A stretch of 64,000 nt of DNA, from positions 229,328,247-229,392,246 of the forward strand of contig NC_053491.1 in the NCBI RefSeq assembly GCF_905171775.1, read 5' to 3'. Source of the stretch: Rana temporaria. Lineage: Eukaryota > Chordata > Amphibia > Anura > Ranidae. The stretch's first letter is position 1. Each line of letters starts with the position of its first letter. A program made the position numbers and the translations under genes. Positions 36,119 to 48,010 of this stretch are shown one piece after another. Under the pieces are notes generated by a model. That model did no database searches and was not told the DNA's origin. It worked only from the letters and a program-made list of their open reading frames with translations.

Positions 36119-36840
36119 GAGCTAGATTCACGTAGCTCTTACGTCGGCGTATCTATAGATACGCCGCGTAAGTAGAAAGATGCGCCGTCGTATCTATGCG
36201 TGCCATTCTGGTAGCTAGGTACGCCTGAATTCTAGCTTCCCCCGACCGACGTAAGTGTTAGTACGCCGTCGTATCTAGGGTGCATATTTACGCTGGCCGC
36301 TAGGGGCGCTTCCGTAGATTTACGCGTAGAATATGTAAATGACCTAGATACGCCGATTCACGAACGTACTTGCGCCCGCTATGCCGTTTACGTAAGGCTT
36401 ACGTCCAGTGTAACGTTACCCCTGCTACATGAGGCGCAGCCAATGTTAAAGTATGGACGTCGGAACAGCCGTCGAATTTGATGTTGTTTACGTAAGTGGT
36501 ACGTGAATGGGGGTGTGCGTAGGTTACATTCACGTCGAAAGCATTGAGCCGACGTATCTTAGGGAGTATATGCGACGTGACCCTGAGCATGCGCGCGCAT
36601 GCGCGGATCGTTAGTGAAAAAATTTACATGGGGTCACGGCTACTTTGTATACAACACACCCACTACCTTCCACATTTGAATTAGGCGGGCTTACGCCTGC
36701 CTATTTACCCTACGCCGGCGCAACGTACGGTGCGAGATCTTTGTGAATAATGGTCTGGGCGCCCTATTTTACATTGGCATAGCGCATATGAGATTCGCTA
36801 CGCCATCCAAACTATACGCTGAGCTACGTGAATCTAGCTC
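36119..36840. mobile_element. GGGCC-family MITE, copy 4 (GAGCTAG ends)
   Basis: The ends GAGCTAGATTCACGTAG and CTACGTGAATCTAGCTC are perfect inverted repeats of 17 bp, flanked by TTA on both sides (36116-36118 and 36841-36843). The interior CTATAGATACGCCGCG tracts match the other copies. It is 722 bp long. Confidence 0.92.
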
Positions 36841-36843
36841 TTA

Positions 36844-37872
36844 TTGTATTGCAGCTTACCAATTTCTACATGTAATGGCTGCATTCTTTTTGTTTTAAGC
36901 TTTCTTTCTTCTATTTTCTTCTGGTGATCAAGCCAGTAAGCCTGTTGTTTTTCAAAGAATAAGCTCTCCGGTAGAATGTATCAGTTGCAGAGATGGGACA
37001 AACCATTTAACATTAGCAGGGGTGCTAACAATTATCATTGTTAGTGTATTTAAATCTGCTAGTATATCTTACACACCCTCCTCTAAGACTGACAATGTTG
37101 CTATCCAAAAAGTGCCCCTTGTATTCCTTCATCTTAAGTGGAGGCATTCTGATACAGGAGGTGTGGTCCTGGGCAGATCTTAGGTGAAAACAGAGGGGAA
37201 AAGCCTAAGAAAAGAAAACCGATGTAGCCACCACATCTAATGATTGGTAAGCTGCAATATGTTACATTTTTGGTTTTGAGTTTAAAACCACTTTAAACAT
37301 GTAGTTGGTTCAGAAGCAGTAGTTTACCATAGATAATAGACAAAAAGATCATCCAAGTTTCTGACAAACTCTAGTCAGGTGACACCAAGACAAGAGAGAT
37401 AAGGGAATAAATTAATTTCCACGCCAATAGGACACTCACTTCCTCTCTTACATATCTCCATTACAGAATAACATCACATCTGGAATACTAACAGTCTTGC
37501 AGTACAGAACACAAGTAGTTTGAAAACAACATACTGACAATTGTTCCAATTCAGTGCAGACACAGTTGTTTGGCTTCAGCCATCTTCCCACTTTTTAAAT
37601 TAAGCCCTACTGAGCCCCACCCACAGCCGACATTTTTAGGGGCACTAACACCTGCCAACAAACTAGCATTTTTAAAATAGGTCATCCAAATAATTTTTCC
37701 CTTGTGACAGGTTTTCTTTAAAGAGTAACTCTGCTTTTGTTGAGAATTTGTTTTTTTCCCTCTGGGTGATCAATGTACATTGCAAGAATTTTAACAAATG
37801 TTGTTGCAGATTCCTACCTTTTGTTATTCTGAAGAAATAGCAGTTTGTTTGTCTGTGTCCATGTGCAAAGAG
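36844..37872. other. single-copy-like stretch, no gene seen
   Basis: No supported features beyond AT-rich DNA. Confidence 0.5.
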
Positions 37873-37875
37873 AAT

Positions 37876-38615
37876 GGCCCGGATTCACATACATTGGCGC
37901 ATATTTATGCCGGCGTAGCGTATCCAATATACGCTACGCCGACGTAGCGCAGAGAGGCAAGCACCAAATTCACAAAGCACTTGCCTCCCAAACTGCGCTG
38001 GGTTCCCTCGGCGTAAGCCGTCATAGGTGGAAGTGGGCTTGAGCCATTCTAATGAGGCGTCACCCCATGCAAATGATGGGCCGAGTGCCATAAAACGAAC
38101 GGCGCATGCGCTGTCCCATGGACGTATCCCAGTGCGCATGCTCAGAATCACGTCGGAACTACTCCCTAAGATACAATGGATCACTGCCTACGATGTGAAC
38201 GTAACCTACGCCCAGCCCTATTCACGGACTACGTAAACGACGTAAAATACGACGGCTGTGTTCCCTGGTCCATACCTTAGCATGAGTTGCGCCTCATATA
38301 TGGGGAATAACTTTACGCCGGATGTACGACTTACGCAAACCACGTACATTATGCGCCAGGCGCAAGTACGTTCGTGAATCGGCGTATCTCCCTCATTTGC
38401 ATATGTGCATAGAAAATCAATGGGAGCGGCAAATGCGCAGAGCGTAAATATGCGCCCACAATACGACGGCGTAGGCAAGTTACGTCGGTCGTAGGAAGCC
38501 TATTTTTAGGCGTATCTCAGTTTGTAGGCACGGCGCACAGATACGACGGCGCATATTTACACTTACGCGGTGTATCTTGAGATACGTCGGCGTAAGTGCT
38601 TTGTGAATCCGGGCC
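37876..38615. mobile_element. GGGCC-family MITE, copy 5
   Basis: The ends are GGCCCGGATTCACA and TGTGAATCCGGGCC, perfect inverted repeats, flanked by AAT on both sides (37873-37875 and 38616-38618). It is 740 bp long with TACGCCGGCGTA-type internal tracts. Confidence 0.92.
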
Positions 38616-38624
38616 AATGTCTTT

Positions 38625-39110
38625 AATTCTTATTCAGATCCTTATTTAAAAAAAAAAAAAAAAGATATTTGGAGTTCCAATACATTTTGGAATTGCAGTA
38701 ACATGGTTAAAAAAAAAAGCAATTTAGGATGGTTTAAAACTTTGTGAACTGAGTGTTTCATTACATCATTTTACATAAAAGGTCCTTTGCAGAGGTACAA
38801 AAAGGAAAGTGAAAGTTGTGAGAATTTCATAACAAACCAGCTTTTTTTTTTTTACATCAAGACCAACACCATAACTGCGTTTTACTATTACTGGGTTGCT
38901 ATGGGCAATAGCTGGTACAACATTTCCTTTCCCCCTATTTGTTTTACTCTATCTGCTTTGCTTCCAGTAAATTAAGGCCGGTGGCAAACTGTGCTGTTCA
39001 CATTCTATTAAATTGACCCTTGGGATACCAACTTTTCTTTAGAAAAAGATTTGCACAAACTTTCTATGTATTAAATAATGTGCCATATAGTAAAGGGTAT
39101 AGAAAAATGC
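38625..39110. repeat. dispersed duplicate, copy A1
   Basis: It aligns at low but continuous identity with 42370-42862: shared words include TTCATAACAAA, CCCCTATTTGTTTTAC, CTTGGGATAC, GCACAAACTTT and TGCCATATAGTA in the same order. Confidence 0.8.
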
Positions 39111-39169
39111 ACTCTATAAATGTTTTTTTGAACAGAAAACCGACGGCACAGTGATAATATGTTAATACA

Positions 39170-39480
39170 TAGTTAGGATAGGATATGGAACTTCAATTTT
39201 TCAGTGACATTCTCGCTTGCTAACAGTCATCAGAGGAAAGATGACGAAAACAGCCATATGCTGGCAAGAATTTTTCCTGATAAAAACAGCAATTATACCA
39301 GGAATTTAGGTTGGATGGTAGGTGTCCTTGGATATTGCTTTGATATTTCTCGTATGTTGTGTCAGGAAAATGAAAAATTTAAATATCATTGACAAGGTCA
39401 CTTAATGTCAAAGCTTTGATGTCCTCGTGCACATGCTGGCCCTGCTGCTCTTCCCTACAGAAAATGTGATCAAGAAACCA
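39170..39480. other. candidate conserved noncoding element
   Basis: Repeat-free segment with ATGGAACTTCAATTTTTCAG, ATTGACAAGGTCACTTAATG and CAAAGCTTTGATG words, the last two resembling nuclear-receptor and TCF/LEF sites. Texture-based inference only. Confidence 0.25.
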
Positions 39481-40361
39481 TGCTATACAATTGGCAAATC
39501 TTCCTCAGCAAAATAGCACATACACTAATGTTAGATTAGAAGATAGGTTAGTGGTATATTCAAAACAATCTTAGGAACATTTTATATTAGAATATTCTAA
39601 TAGTCTACGGTCTATTCTGAGATGCCTTGGGTTAAATCGGACCTTCATCTCCGCACCCACTTTCAGTCACTCTACTACCCAACGTCTATATTATTGCTAT
39701 GATGTAACTGTTGTCTCTAACTTCTTGGTATACTTACATCAAGAATCCCAGGAGGCCTTGGAGTACTGGAAGTCACATGCGCCACAATGCATACATTAAT
39801 TAGGGTTTGGCTTCTGGGTTTTCTTGTTTGCAACTGGCCACCTTATGACATGAAGTGGCCCAGGCTGCAAGAACCCAGAAGAGACAGCCAGCTCCTTGAT
39901 GAGAGAGATCAGAAAAGAAGATGGCGGCAAGGAACTGGGTGTGCAGAGGTGGAGGAACAGATCCCTACAGAATACCAATAGATTGCTGGGTGTGTGAGTA
40001 TGTTTTGTGTGCTAAACCCAATGAAAAGGGTAACAGGGGGGGAAAGTAGGGGAGTGGGGTGTGAAATTCATATTTATGTGTATGTATAGCCATTTTTTTT
40101 GTTTTAGATAGAGTATGAAAGGAATAAAACTCCTGTCTTTAATTTTTATTGCAGCCTGTGTCTCCACTAGACAGTTTCCCCTCTGTTTGTCCTGTTGACC
40201 ATTGCCATTGTTTTGTTGGTTCCTTTTCTCCCCTCCTCCAATGAATATGTAACTGGACAGCACATATGCACACAGCAGAGCCTGATTGCTGCCTCCCCAT
40301 GTTCCAGTCTTAATGCAAAAGATTACAGGAGCATAAGAAAACCAATTTTTTTTGTCTTTAA

Positions 40362-41860
40362 CCACTTAAGGACCCGCTCACGTATATATACATTGGCATT
40401 TTAAAGATGGATATCTCTGTAACGGCAGCAGCCGCTGCCACAACCGAGATATCCATCCATATCCATATCCATGGTCTCAGCAGCGGATTGGCTGCGAGAT
40501 CACCATTATGGGTGGCGGGAGTGGGGCTCCCGTCCCTCTCCCGCACCCTCTGCCGCTTACCGGAGCAGTCGGCAGCGGCGGAGGCGATCGGGTCCTTCCT
40601 CCTGCATTGCTTGGATACGAGTGAGGGCAAGATGGCCCCCACCCATCTCCATAGCATAGCAGGGCGGAAGCGATGTCAAAACTTCACTTCCGCCCATGCT
40701 TCTTAAAGGCATATTTTCTTGTTGTCATTTTTTTTAAATGCCATTTTTTTAGCATTTTAGTCTAAATATGAGATCTGAGGTCTTTTTTGATTTTTAAGGG
40801 TAAAAGTTTGACGCCATTCCACGAGCGGGCGCAATTTTGAAGCATGACATGTTGGGTATCATATTACTTTCACATTATAAAAAAGAAATTGGGCTAACTT
40901 TACTGTTGTCTTATTTTTGTATTAAAAAAGGTGAATTTTTTCCCCCAAAAATGCGCTTATAAGACCGCTACGCAAATACGGTGTGACAAAAAGTATTGCA
41001 ATGACCGCCATTGTTTTTTCTAGGGTGTTAGAAAAAAATATATATAATGTTTGGGTGTTCTAAGTAATTTTCTAGCAAAAAAAAACTGTTTTAATCTTGT
41101 AAACACCAAGGGCCAGATTCACATAGAAATGGCCAGGCGCAGCGTATCAGAGATACGCTACGCCGCCATGTCTTACCTGGCTCTAAGTCGAATCCAGGAA
41201 GATTTTGCGCCGTAAGTTACGGCGGCGTAGTGTATCTCTCGGCGCGTAATTCAAATCGGCGGGTAGGGGGCGTGATTCATTTGAATTAAGCGCGTCCCCG
41301 CGCTGATTGAACTGCGCATGCTCCATTTCGAAATTTCCCGCCGTGCTTTGCGCGAAATGACGTCGCAACGACGTCATTTTTAGAACTTCGACGTGACTTG
41401 CGTCCATCCCTATTCACAGACGACTTACGCAAAAAAAAAAAAATCAAATTTCGACGCGGGAACGACGGCCATACTTTAACATGGCAAGTCTATCTATACG
41501 CCGCAAAATAGCAGCTTTAACTATACGCCGGAAAAAGCCGACTAGAGACGACGTAAGAGAATGCGATGACCGCGCGTACGTTCGTGGATCGTCGGAAAAA
41601 GCTCATTTGCATACCCGACGCTGAAAACGACGCAAACTCCACCCAGCGGGCGCCGAAGTATTGCATCTAAGATCCGAAGGCGTACGAAGCCGTACGCCTG
41701 TCGGATCTTACCCAAATGCCGTCGTATCTTGGTTTGAGGATTCAAACTAAAGATACGACGCAGGAAATTTGAAAGTATGCCGGCGTATCAGTAGATACGC
41801 CAGCGTACTTGCTCTGTGAATCTGGCCCCAAGTCTGAAAAACAGGCAAGGTCCTTAAGTG
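40362..41860 (+). mobile_element. CCACTT-family element with TTAA duplication and nested MITE
   Basis: The ends CCACTTAAGGACC and GGTCCTTAAGTGG are perfect 13-bp inverted repeats flanked by TTAA on both sides (40358-40361 and 41861-41864). The GGGCC MITE at 41110-41828 lies near the right end. Without it the element is about 777 bp. The interior has a foldback on GGATATCTC/GAGATATCC and no transposase. Confidence 0.9.
41110..41828. mobile_element. GGGCC-family MITE, copy 6 (nested)
   Basis: The ends are GGGCCAGATTCACA and TGTGAATCTGGCCC, flanked by CAA on both sides (41107-41109 and 41829-41831). It is 719 bp long, lies inside the CCACTT-family element and is therefore younger than it. Confidence 0.93.
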
Positions 41861-42140
41861 GTTAATACTTTACATTTTTTTAAAGGAATAAATACCTTCA
41901 TATCAGTGTGGTTTTCATATATGCCTGGTACTATACCCAGTGCAGTAGATGGCAATATAGTTGGTGAAGGGACACATTATAAGATTATTTTGTAAATCTT
42001 CCAGCTGCAGCCAACTATCAGTTTATAGTAGAACACATGAAAATTATAATGCAAATTGATTGCAGTATAGCATACCTGTAACACTGAATGCACAATGCCA
42101 AGAACATAAAGACAAAAGAAAGGTGGGGCCACTGCCCATG

Positions 42141-42250
42141 TTTAAGCATAGTTTTCAATAATTTATGGCTTATTTTCATCAAAAATGCCCTAACAATTTA
42201 CAAAAAAGAAAGAAAGAAAGTGATATAAGTTTAGTGTCCTTTTCATCCTG
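42141..42250. repeat. tandem duplicate, block B1
   Basis: AAGCATAGTTTTCAATAATT...AACAATTTACAAAAAA...AAGTGATAT...GTCCTTTTCATCCTG corresponds to 42871-42988. The offset of 730 bp marks a tandem duplication that includes block A2. Confidence 0.8.
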
Positions 42251-42369
42251 ATCCGACGGCAAAAAAAAAAAAAGACCACACCCCCCCCCTCCCCTACTCT
42301 ATCCAAAATAGAAAAAAAAAACATTTTGGCTTTATATCTACTATAAGGCTCAATTCACAAAGCTAACAT

Positions 42370-42862
42370 ACTAGGATAAGTACCCTTATTTAAAAAAAAA
42401 AAAAGTGATAATTATGTTTAGTTATGTCCAATGAATTTGGAAAATTACAATCACGTGGCTGAAAATAGAGTGCCTTAGGCTGGTTTTAAATGTTTTTGAG
42501 CTGATTCTATTGTGTGTTATTGCATCATTTTTACCTAGATTGTCCTTTGAAGATTTGCCTTCGAGACACTCAGAGAAAGGGAAAAGTAGAGGTAATTTCA
42601 TAACAAATTAGATTTTTTTTTTTTTTAACAGCAAGTCTAGCAAAAAAAAAAAAACAGCAAGAACTGGGCCGATATGGGCAACAAATAAAATTTCTTTCCC
42701 CTATTTGTTTTACGTGGTCTGCTTTCCCTCCAGTGAACTAAAGCTGCTGGCAAACTGTGATCTTCACTTTGTTCACTGACCTTGGGATACAAACTTTTCC
42801 TTATGGAAAGATCTGCACAAACTTTGTGTGTATTGAATAATATGCCATATAGTATTGTAGAA
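42370..42862. repeat. dispersed duplicate, copy A2
   Basis: Diverged copy of 38625-39110, situated between blocks B1 and B2. It is interrupted by A-runs and has no coding content. Confidence 0.8.
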
Positions 42863-42870
42863 AACTTCCT

Positions 42871-42988
42871 ATTGCTAAGCATAGTATTTAATGATTTATT
42901 TAATATCTTTCAACACAAACACCATAACAATTTACAAAAAAAAATTAAAATAATTGAGAGAAAGTGATATCGAGTCCTTTCCACCCTG
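42871..42988. repeat. tandem duplicate, block B2
   Basis: Second copy of block B1; the shared order of words continues through GAGTCCTTTCCACCCTGG. Confidence 0.8.
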
Positions 42989-42999
42989 GATGAGCCCTT

Positions 43000-44421
43000 G
43001 CCTAACATTCATAGCTTTCTAAATAACATAAATACTGCATTCCACACAGTGGCTGTGTCATTACTTTCAACTCAATTCCAAATAATGTTATAATGGCTGC
43101 AGTTAATAATGGGAAAAGGTAGGTGGTAAAAAACCCTCATGTAGAGAAAATGCATATACCAAACACTAACAATGAGATTAATTCACCCACATATAAACAG
43201 GCTGAGCTGGGATCTACATACTTCTGTATATCTCCTCATTCTGTGCAATTATCGTAAGCTCTTTTTGTCGTGGTCCCTGTCACTTTGCCATCAGCGGCAC
43301 CATAACTGCTGTCACTCAGTAAAAAATCATCTGACACACGGACTTCTTAGTGACAGGACCCAACTCTCCACTTGTTTGCTTAGGTTCTCAAGCAGAGGTA
43401 AGGATGTGTAATTACCTGACATAGAATTCAAGTCTCCTTTTTTTTCCCCCAGCAACCCCCCCAACCCTTATTTGTGCCTCTCTAACTGTTCACATCCTTC
43501 AGCCTAATCAGTAGCACAAAACCCTGCTGCATTGTGCGAAAAAAATAAGCTCCCCCCCTCCCCTGACAACAGAAGGGTTAACTCCTTCCTCGCAGAACAA
43601 AGTAGTTAAAATGCCTTCTTCGAATGGCTGACACAGCCTTGAGAAATCCCATTGGGGCAATTAATTAAAAAATGCCGTTTTAGCACAATTCTTCTATTTA
43701 GAAGGATGGTATACTCTGGGAAAGAGCAATGTCTATATGAAAAGATGTGTTGTGGATCTTCAATTTCTTCTGTGATAACATTTCCCCTAATATGCCCATA
43801 AAATAATCCGGTAATAGCAGCATTTTCCTCGATTTCATACACATCCATTGTTCTTCCTAAAATAACCAATTACTAATCCATCTAAAGGAGCGGCAACTAT
43901 TTTCAAAAGGTTACAGCAGGACACACAATGCTATTTAATCTTAAAAGCATAAAGTGAGATTGTTTCCTTGTTAGCGAGCATGGGGTTAGCGGTGCAGCCA
44001 TGAGACCACTCTGATCTTGTACATAGTTCAATTTGCTGCCCAGTTAACAGCTTTGCTTTAATAGGGCAAAGCCTTCAAGAATGATTTGTCTAGCTGTGGA
44101 TCATTACTACATGGTTAACCTGCCGTCAATTCACAAATATGGGATCATATAAACAATTAGTTCACTTCAGTTAGTAAGAACCCATTGGTTACAAGAGACT
44201 TGCAGAAGCAGTATGGTCCATTTCCATAGACATGAATATAATGAGCATTAGTCAATCTAAGTAGAAGCATGATATATATTTTTTTCCTTTTTAGGTATTG
44301 TACAGCATTTTTATATACATTTTCCTTCTTTATATACATTTAATTTCTATCATTCTTAAAATGAATTATATAGGGGAAACCAGAAACACTTTCCATCTAC
44401 TGATTTAGTACATAAGCTGCT
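43000..44421. other. single-copy-like stretch, no gene seen
   Basis: No reading frame is supported. The central part (43590-44060) is repeat-free and listed as a candidate conserved element. Confidence 0.5.
43590..44060. other. candidate conserved noncoding element
   Basis: About 450 bp free of repeats and homopolymers, with GGGGCAATTAATTAAAAAAT, AATAATCCGG and TTAGCGAGCATGGGG words. The AATTAATT core fits homeodomain binding. The 87-residue minus-strand open frame across it has no recognisable domain. Confidence 0.3.
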
Positions 44422-44425
44422 TTAA

Positions 44426-44776
44426 GCCCTGTACACACGATCGGTCCATCCGATGAGAACGGTCTGATGGACCGTTTTCATCGGTTAACCAATGAAGCTG
44501 ACTGATGGTCAGTCGTGCCTACACACCATTGGTTAAAAAAATGATCGGGTCAGAACGCGGTGACGTAAAACACAACGACGTGCTGAAAAAAACTAAGTTC
44601 AATGCTTCCAAGCATGTGTCGACTTGATTCTGAGCATGCGTGGATTTTTAAAACAGGTTGGCTTATTTTTAACCGATGGATAAATAACTGATGGTGCCCA
44701 CACACGATCGGTTTGGACCGATGAGAACGGTCCATCAGATCGTTCTCATCGGTTTAACCGATCGTGTATACGCGGC
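44426..44776. mobile_element. GCCTCGTACACACGAT-type MITE, diverged copy
   Basis: It starts GCCCTGTACACACGATCGG and ends CGATCGTGTATACGCGGC, with TTAA on the left (44422-44425) and CTAT on the right. The internal CGGTCTGATGGACCG palindrome and ACGACGTGCTGA words match the copy at 26791 in part. Confidence 0.82.
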
Positions 44777-44779
44777 CTA

Positions 44780-45859
44780 TGAGTGCGGCATCTTTGAGTC
44801 ATGATTTATATGAGTAGTAAAAAAAAGATATAAAACATCAGTCGAATCGACATCAAGAAAAAGAGAAAAAGTTATTTAAATATAATTGCCTCAAAACATC
44901 AAAGTTTACTTTTTAACAACAAACCCATAAGAAAGTAACATTTTGTATACAATAACTTTCCCAGTATGTATGTAAACCACTCATGCTAGACAGATTGAGA
45001 CACTACTGTATGTAAATTTGCTTCACAGCCTATTGTCCTGTTAGCAGCTATTTTAGGCTGAAGGAGACTTTCAAATGACAGTTGGCAGTATTTGTCTGTA
45101 GCGGGAATGTCAAACTGGTGTCTTTTGGGTCACCTTATTCCTTCTTCTTAGTGTCTGGATTTTTAGAATGTTATTTTATTCAGTTGAGTGAGACCCAAAT
45201 CTGTCTTATAGCTCATTAACAAAATGCTTATATTCATTATTTTACAGCTTGGTGAGTAAAGCTAGTGTTACAATTTTGAAAATACAATATTTTAATATGC
45301 AAAGTCACCTGCTAAATATTTAAAATGGTTGAGAAGACAAGCATTTAGAACTATAGAGTTTTTTTTTTTTTTAATTGGGTAATAGAATTTATAAAATTGC
45401 ATAGTACATAGTTTGACACTTTAGTGTCATTTTAGTTTGGTGTGCCTGTTCTGTAACTGGAAAGGAAGTCATTGTGTGAGGAAGAATCTCATCCACCATA
45501 TACCACTCATATATCTTCACTTTGATTAACGCTTGAAAATGTACCACATTTATTTGTATATGCTATTAAAAGGTCTTTTACATTAAAAAAGGAATATCAT
45601 TGCTGGCACTTCAGTAGAATGTTTGCTTTGTGTTTCAATTTCCATTTTGGTATTTACTGAAATGATCAAGCTATATGTCAGTAGTATAATATAATAAGGT
45701 CTTTGCTAGTCATTCAAACCATTTTTTTTTATTTCTAAGCAGTTTTAAAATAATAACTGCTGGAATGAAGTTTGTGTTAACATCTTCACTAGGGATAAGC
45801 CGATTGTACCTGGGTTTAGTTGGGGGCAGGTTTGTAGAACATGGCTAAAGTTTGGGTGC
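44780..45859. other. AT-rich stretch, no gene seen
   Basis: No recognised element or reading frame. Confidence 0.5.
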
Positions 45860-46313
45860 ATTATGACGGACACATCGGACACTTTTGACACATTTTTGGG
45901 ACCATTCACATTTATACAGCAATCAGTGCTATAAATATGCACTGTTTACTGTATAAATGTGACTGGCAGGGAATGGGTTAACACTAGGGGGTGAGGAAGG
46001 GGTTAAATGTGTACCCTGCATAGTATTTCTAACTGTGGGTGGAGGGGACTGACTGGGGAAGGTGACCGATCTGTGTCCCTATGTACAAGGGACACAACAT
46101 CGGTCTCCTCTCCCTGACAGGACGTGGATCTCTGTGTTTACACACAGAGATCCACGGTCCTGCTCAGTTACTGGGCAATCGCGGGTGCCCGGCGGCCATC
46201 GCGGCGCGTGCGCCACCTAGTGGCTGTGAAAGACGAGGACGTCATATGACGTCCTGTCAGAACATTAGAGCTATCGTGCTGCCGTTAATTGACGGCAGGC
46301 AGTAGTATAGGGG
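45860..46313 (+). mobile_element. CCACTT-family element, 3' part only
   Basis: From CATTATGACGGACAC onward it parallels 46775-47264 (GACACTTTTGACACATTTTT, GGGTTAACACTAGGGGGTG). It contains the hairpin GGATCTCTGTGT/ACACAGAGATCC. It abuts the fuller copy that follows, giving a head-to-tail pair. Confidence 0.8.
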
Positions 46314-46317
46314 TTGA

Positions 46318-47264
46318 CCACTTACCCCCCGGACCATATTGCTGCCCAAAGACCAGAGTACTTTTTGCGATTCGGGACTGCGTCGCTTTAACAGACAATT
46401 GCGCGGTCGTGCGACGTGGCTCCCAAACAAAATTGGCGTCCTTTTTTTCCCACAAATAGAGCTTTCTTTTGGTGGTATTTGATCACCTCTGCATTTTTTA
46501 TTTTTGGCGCTATAAACAAAAATAGAGCGACAATTTTGAAATAAATGAATAATTTTTACTTTTTGCTGTAATAAACATCCCCCAAAAATATATAAAAAAA
46601 AATTTTTTTTCCTCAGTTTAGGCCGATACGTATTCTTCTACATATTTTTCGTAAAAAAAATTCGCAATAAGCGTTTATTGATTGGTTTGCGCAAAAGTTA
46701 TAGCGTTTACAAAATAGGGGATAGTTTTATTGCATTTTTATTAATATATTTTTTTTTACTAGGTATTGCGACATTATGGCGGACACTTCGGACACTTTTG
46801 ACACATTTTTGGGACCATTGGCATTTTTATAGCGATCAGTGCTATAAAAATGCATTGGATTACTATAAAAATGCCACTGGCATTGAAGGGGTTAACACTA
46901 GGGGGTGGGGAAGGGGTTAAGTATGTCCCTTGTGTGTTCTTACTGTGGGGGGGTGGCCTCACTAGGGGAAACACTGATCTTCTGTTCATACATTGTATGA
47001 ACAGAAGATCAGCGTTTCTCCCGCTGACAGGACCGGGAGCTGTGTGTTTATACACACAGCTCCCGGTCCCCGCTCTGTACCGAGCGATCGCGTGTGCCCG
47101 GTGGCGATCGCGCCCGCCAGGGAAACAACGCACGGGAGTCGGGGGCGAGCGGGGGCGCGCGCGCGCCCCAAGTGGCGGCTGAGAGAGAGGACGTTATACT
47201 ACGTGCTCTCGCCCAGCCGAGCCGACCTGCCGACGTAGAACGGCGGTGCGCGGTCGGCTAGTGG
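46318..47264 (+). mobile_element. CCACTT-family element, fuller copy
   Basis: The start is CCACTTACCCCCCGGACC after TTGA (46314-46317); the end is GGTCGGCTAGTGG before TTAA (47265-47268). Two long hairpins lie in the 3' half: GATCTTCTGTTCATAC/GTATGAACAGAAGATC (about 46977-47011) and GGGAGCTGTGTGT/ACACACAGCTCCC (about 47035-47066). A GCGC-rich tract follows at about 47150-47168. No transposase. Confidence 0.82.
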
Positions 47265-47348
47265 TTAATGAGGTAGAGATGTAAACCAAAAAACCCGATA
47301 GTGGTTTTAACCCTTCCCTACTCTATCCAAAATTAAATTGTAGATGTA

Positions 47349-48008
47349 CAGTAAAACCTTGGATTGCAAGTAACTTGGTCTGTGAGTGTTTTACAAGATG
47401 AGCAATTTTTTTTTATATGCACTTTAACTTGATAAATGAGTGAGTTCTTGCAATACGAGTAGCGTCACGTCATGAATTGGTATCTGACTTGTGAGACTCT
47501 CATGTAAGTCGATAAAAGCTGTCTTAGCACTACTGAAGTCGCTTCGACTTTAGAAAAGGTTCCTGTATTACTTCAAGACGACTCCTATATGGCTTGTGCC
47601 CATTGACTTTAATGGAAGTTGCCACCAAGTCATTATCTTAATTGATGTGATTTGGATCCGACATTACAGGAAGATTACCCAGGCATTCCCTGAAGTTGCT
47701 TCAAAGTTGCCTCAAAGTTGCCTGGCAAAGTCGTGCCAACTTTCAGATTGTGGCAGTGTGAACCACCTCTCTTCTCTTTTATATTCTGTAGCTCCTGAAG
47801 TACAGGTTATTTTGTTTTATTTTTACAGTACACTTTATACTGTATTTTGTTTTGCTGTAATCATTTTTATATGAATAAATGGTTGTGGAACAAATCATCT
47901 GAGCTTCCATTATTTCTTATGGGGAAATTTGCTTTGATATATGAGTGCTTTGGATTTGGACAAGCATGTTTCCGGAACTAATTATGCTCGCAATCCAAGG
48001 TTTTACTG
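47349..48008. mobile_element. Tigger/pogo-like MITE with TA duplication
   Basis: The ends CAGTAAAACCTTGGATTGC and GCAATCCAAGGTTTTACTG are a perfect 19-bp inverted repeat flanked by TA on both sides (47347-47348 and 48009-48010). The TA target and CAGT start are typical of Tc1/mariner-pogo elements. No transposase remains. A foreign repeat is nested at 47517-47768. Confidence 0.9.
47517..47768 (-). repeat. GGTTCACACTGCC repeat, copy 2 (nested, inverted)
   Basis: Reverse complement of the family at 33487-33775: it ends GGCAGTGTGAACCACC and shares TTAGCACTACTGAAGT and GCATTCCCTGAAGTTGCTTC. It lies inside the Tigger-like element and is therefore younger. Confidence 0.8.
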
Positions 48009-48010
48009 TA

